Positions 61,279 to 64,000 of a stretch of DNA of 64,000 nt are shown here, piece by piece. The stretch comes from Candidatus Thorarchaeota archaeon (GTDB taxonomy: Archaea; Asgardarchaeota; Thorarchaeia; Thorarchaeales; Thorarchaeaceae): positions 1 to 64,000 of the forward strand of contig DXJO01000008.1 in the NCBI GenBank assembly GCA_019057475.1, given 5' to 3'. Made by a program: the position numbers and the translations under genes. The stretch's first letter is position 1; every line of letters starts with the position of its first letter. A model generated the notes under the pieces. The model saw only the letters and a program-made list of their open reading frames with translations. It was not told the DNA's origin and did not search any database.

Positions 61279-61950
61279 ATGGCTGATGACTTTGGATTGA
61301 ATGTCAATCCCGAGGACGAATTGCAGGATGGCATCGTAACAGAAGACGAGCTCAGGAATCAAATGCAAAGAAAGCGAAACCGCAGCATACCTTTGGTCTT
61401 TGCTCTCGTACTGGTTTTTATTACGCCGTTTCTAGTCCCGCCTGTAGCAAGTGACATTACGTTCATCAGCACGATAGTTGTCGCTTACCCGATTTTCATG
61501 GTGGGCGTCTATCGACTAGCGAAGAGCTCGATTCTAAAGAACTTCCTTTTTGGTATCAAGATTCTGCGACGTGTGGGCCTCCCAGAACCGGTGATCACAG
61601 AGCAGTACGCCGCGACAAAGCGAGGAGCTACCCATCTGTTTGTTCTCCAGAATACGAGTTGTCTATACTTCGTCACGTTCACGCAGACTGAAATGGCTCT
61701 AACAGGGAAGATTGACGTACCCAAAACATTCTGGAAGTGGAATCCAACCGTGAGTATTGCTGGTCTGAAACTCCACAAGAGAGAAGGCCTTTTCTCAATT
61801 CCTACCCTTGAAAGGCAGTGCATCTCCGGTGAAGGGATTCTCTATGCTAGTCCATACTTGGGTACGGCGTACATGCTGCACGTTCCTGAATTCTCAAGGG
61901 AACAGCTTCTCGCCGTCGCGGAATATGTTTCTCAGCAGGTTTCAAGCTAG
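61279..61950 (+). CDS. Membrane protein of unknown family, paralogue 1
   Basis: 223 residues from ATG 61279. Acidic N-terminus (VNPEDELQDGIVTEDELRNQ), two hydrophobic helices (IPLVFALVLVFITPFLVPPV; FISTIVVAYPIFMVGVYRL), then a cytosolic beta-rich domain (ATHLFVLQNTSCLYFVTFTQ, HKREGLFSIPTLERQCISGE GILY) reminiscent of PH-like domains that follow two helices (bPH style). Its paralogue lies at 62633, and both follow gctB sequence, so the unit was duplicated in tandem. Confidence 0.75.
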   Translation: MADDFGLNVNPEDELQDGIVTEDELRNQMQRKRNRSIPLVFALVLVFITPFLVPPVASDITFISTIVVAYPIFMVGVYRLAKSSILKNFLFGIKILRRVGLPEPVITEQYAATKRGATHLFVLQNTSCLYFVTFTQTEMALTGKIDVPKTFWKWNPTVSIAGLKLHKREGLFSIPTLERQCISGEGILYASPYLGTAYMLHVPEFSREQLLAVAEYVSQQVSS

Positions 61951-62035
61951 GAAGATTTGCCGAATTCAACGAGTTCGATTGGACCGCGAGGTGATGTACT
62001 ATTCATTCTCAGGTGCATAGAGCAGTCGAGGGTTT

Positions 62036-62258
62036 GAAATCGGTCTCATTCGGGGCGGCCCCGTAACATTGGTCACCACACTCGGTGTCTTGGAATTCGA
62101 TGGGACGACAAATCGAATGCATCTCTCGACGTACTATGAGAATGTGTCTGTTGAAGAGATTGCAAGGAACACGGGATTCAAGCTGGATGTAACAAGGGCC
62201 AAGCAGGAGCCAAGTCCAACCCCCGAAGAGGTGGATGTTCTCAGAACCGATGTGGACC
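62036..62258 (+). pseudogene. Duplicated 3' part of gctB
   Basis: Reads GLIRGGPVTLVTTLGVLEFD, RMHLSTYYENVSVEEIARNT, GFKLDVTRAKQEPSPTPEEV and DVLRT, closely matching gctB residues from GLIRGGPVAVVTTLGVLEFD on. It has no 5' part, and the frame goes astray after VDRC. Many differences are silent, so the copy was probably under selection for some time. It precedes paralogue 2 of the membrane protein. Confidence 0.8.
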
Positions 62259-62275
62259 GTTGCCCGAAACTTATA

Positions 62276-62632
62276 CAATCCTGGACATCAATATCATTGA
62301 CTGATGTTCGGTTCCTGATTCATTGAGGTCTGCTCTGCAGATCCTACTGAATCTGCGACAAGTCTTACGTCCTCTCCACAGGCGTTTTCTGTCTCCGTCC
62401 AACTGGCGGCGACCAAATTACATGGAGGCCCTAGCACTCTGCATTGAACATCCACACCACTCAATCCTGAGCATATGTTATAACCACCTACAAAATGTCA
62501 AGAAGATTGTACAAGTTCTTGGCAACTGTTGCATACCCTCTTTTAGGAGGGCCTTGTGACCTCATCCATATCGACCACCTCCAGACACGCTTTTGTATTC
62601 ATTGCGTAGATGGATTAAGAGAGGGAACAGCT
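62276..62632. other. Spacer without a supported gene
   Basis: Between the gctB fragment and the second membrane-protein gene. A frame open from 62495 joins the membrane protein, but its first 46 codons have no SD and read unlike protein. TATA-like ATGTTATAACC lies at 62474-62484. Nothing else noticed. Confidence 0.35.
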
Positions 62633-63301
62633 ATGCACGATTTTTCAGATTCTTCATTCTCCCCCAAGGAGCAGGAGATTCGAAATGGATTACGATTAAG
62701 ACTTCGCTTGGGCCTTCTCTTGACTATCTTCGCAATCGCGTTGTTCGCTTCTCTCAACCTGATTCACGGTTTGGTTCCAGAGGCGATTGAGCTCTTGCTG
62801 TTTGTAGCATTCATGGTGATGATCCTTGTCGGATTCCTTGTCAGCGGTTACTACGGACTAGGCCGTATCCTCTTCTTCCATAGTCTAGACCTGATCAGGA
62901 TGATTGCCCCTGACGAGATGGTGGTGACTAGTAGATATGGAGTAGTCAGAAGAGGATCTGTTTACATCTTGGCGAAATGGGGTGCAGATGTCCTCACGTT
63001 CATCGCGTTCTTGCACTCTGAACCAGCTCTTACCCCGAAGATCAAGATACCGTCAATTATCTGGCGTTGGGAACACACAATTCCCATTGACAGTCTGAAA
63101 GTCACGCGACGAGAAGGGCACTTCACTGTGCCGACTTCAGAGAATTCATTCATCAGTGGAGAAGGCATCCTCTATTCGCTAATAATCGATCCTAGTCGGC
63201 ATTCTAGACAGACATCGGGCTTCTCGAGAGACCAGCTCCTGCGTATTGTCGATACGCTTAGTGAGGAAACGACAAGCTATGGCAGTGGCAGAGTAGAATG
63301 A
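62633..63301 (+). CDS. Membrane protein of unknown family, paralogue 2
   Basis: 222 residues from ATG 62633, with SD GAGAGGGA about 7 bases upstream. Same plan as the protein at 61279: charged N-terminus, two long hydrophobic helices (LGLLLTIFAIALFASLNLIH; IELLLFVAFMVMILVGFLVS), then a beta-rich domain ending in REGHFTVPTSENSFISGEGI, which aligns with REGLFSIPTLERQCISGEGI in paralogue 1. The extra C-terminal 20 residues are polar. Function unknown. Confidence 0.75.
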   Translation: MHDFSDSSFSPKEQEIRNGLRLRLRLGLLLTIFAIALFASLNLIHGLVPEAIELLLFVAFMVMILVGFLVSGYYGLGRILFFHSLDLIRMIAPDEMVVTSRYGVVRRGSVYILAKWGADVLTFIAFLHSEPALTPKIKIPSIIWRWEHTIPIDSLKVTRREGHFTVPTSENSFISGEGILYSLIIDPSRHSRQTSGFSRDQLLRIVDTLSEETTSYGSGRVE

Positions 63302-63534
63302 TATTTCCACAAAGGGTGGAGAGTTTGGTGTAACTTCCTGCAGCTTCATGATTCTCAGGGAAGAGGTGTAACTGCATTGAAACCACTCTCTCCCACCGTG
63401 GCATTTGATGCTGCAGTTACCAGTAGTGCCGTTCTCTCTCAGTATTGAAACGGAGCATAACATGAAGTTCGAAACACTAAATAGCTCAAACAGACATATG
63501 AATAGTGTTGCAGATTCCAGGGTTGAAATTGCTG

Positions 63535-64000
63535 ATGCAGAAACAGGCTGCCAGTCTAAAGGTTGAAAAGAAGTCGACATATCTATGGGTTCTCTTCGCG
63601 GTTTGTCTCCTCACTCTTACGGTCCCACCAGCAGGTAGTCTGGCTACACGCAGTCATGAGAGCGACGATCAGAATCCCCTGATCTGGCAGGGCCCGGGCA
63701 TGCCGGTGCAGAGAAGCGCCCCCTTGGCGGAAAGGCCAAGCTTTGAGTTGCTGAGAAGCTCTCTGCGTCAGCGCAGCAGACTTGAAGCCACTGTATCACT
63801 ATCTGGGTTTCATGGAAGCAGCCCAGGACGTTCACTAAGGGCGACGCAGCAGCAGGCCTTGCCGACCAGCTCGATGCTGGCTATGGCTGGATTGACACCA
63901 CATGGTCCCATTGTCATACTTAGCGACTCGGATTTCGCGGCTCAAGGATGGCCCGGCTCAGGCACATCGGGTGATCCGTATAGGATTGAGCATCTAGCAA
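63535..64000 (+). CDS. Beta-helix (NosD-type) surface protein, 5' part, continues past the window
   Basis: Open from ATG 63535 to the window end (155 residues). Signal peptide STYLWVLFAVCLLTLTVPPA, a polar linker of about 90 residues, then HGPIVILSDSDFAAQGWPGS, GTSGDPYRIEHLA. The last part equals the entry to the beta-helix in the protein at 37352 (HAPIVIDGDTDFSATASNES, GSSGNPYIITGFD). The rest of the helix lies outside. Confidence 0.85.
   Translation, partial: MQKQAASLKVEKKSTYLWVLFAVCLLTLTVPPAGSLATRSHESDDQNPLIWQGPGMPVQRSAPLAERPSFELLRSSLRQRSRLEATVSLSGFHGSSPGRSLRATQQQALPTSSMLAMAGLTPHGPIVILSDSDFAAQGWPGSGTSGDPYRIEHLA

Noticed and set aside
1-64000. rRNA, tRNA, CRISPR arrays, transposases, integrases
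   Set aside because: Looked for tRNA T-arm-like motifs, regular spaced repeats, and DDE or tyrosine recombinase motifs by eye and found none; a covariance-model scan would be more reliable for tRNAs.

Overview
The window reads as an archaeal chromosome segment, most likely from an Asgard lineage (Thorarchaeota-like is my best guess). The pointers are two TATA-binding-protein genes, a Roadblock/LC7 protein, KaiC/RAD55-type ATPases, an EF-2 paralogue without the diphthamide histidine, archaeal TATA boxes, and many secreted proteins with a signal peptide, a beta-helix or beta-propeller, Ig-like modules and one C-terminal membrane anchor. The lineage call is inference. I saw no rRNA, tRNA, CRISPR array or transposase.

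Layout. 0-9 kb: a truncated ABC ATPase, a winged-helix regulator, two secreted proteins, an ABC-2 exporter operon (ATPase, permease, membrane accessory protein) behind three palindromes, then small or decayed genes. 9-14 kb: an operon of Roadblock protein, thioredoxin-like protein, two KaiC-like ATPases and a large helical-repeat protein. 14-21 kb: a leftward set (thymidylate synthase, Lrp-type regulator with a Cys-rich tail, WbpD-like acetyltransferase, EF-2 paralogue) and a rightward redoxin plus anaerobic ribonucleotide reductase. 21-23 kb: two divergent TBP paralogues among degenerate intergenic repeats.

23-37 kb is a defence and nuclease region. It holds a complete type I restriction-modification operon (hsdR-hsdS-hsdM), a decapitated DUF45 metallopeptidase, a two-gene operon of a membrane protein and an NdpA-like protein, alkA, an HsdR-N-like nuclease, a second PD-(D/E)XK protein, and three members of the Endonuc_Holl family (one apparently active, one active-site-deficient, one truncated). 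A second copy of the last 168 bases of alkA lies on the other side of the nuclease genes. 37-43 kb: a beta-helix surface protein, a surface-protein remnant, a SatD-like pair and a C39-like protease.

43.5-47.6 kb is the most notable block: surE, a beta-CASP metallo-beta-lactamase nuclease of RNase J type, and a protein that appears to fuse a CARF domain to a PIN nuclease, with no CRISPR locus nearby. This suggests a CRISPR-independent cyclic-oligonucleotide-type effector. 47.8-55.5 kb: two divergent paralogous surface proteins with a glycosidase-like barrel, and a beta-propeller protein. 55.6-64 kb: a GNAT fused to a very long beta-rich region, a two-subunit CoA-transferase, a dead ferredoxin, a partial tandem duplication (gctB 3' end plus a membrane protein), and the start of another beta-helix surface protein.

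A recurring theme is partial duplication: 3' ends of alkA, gctB and possibly nrdD, and two intergenic repeat families, occur in extra copies beside gained or duplicated genes.
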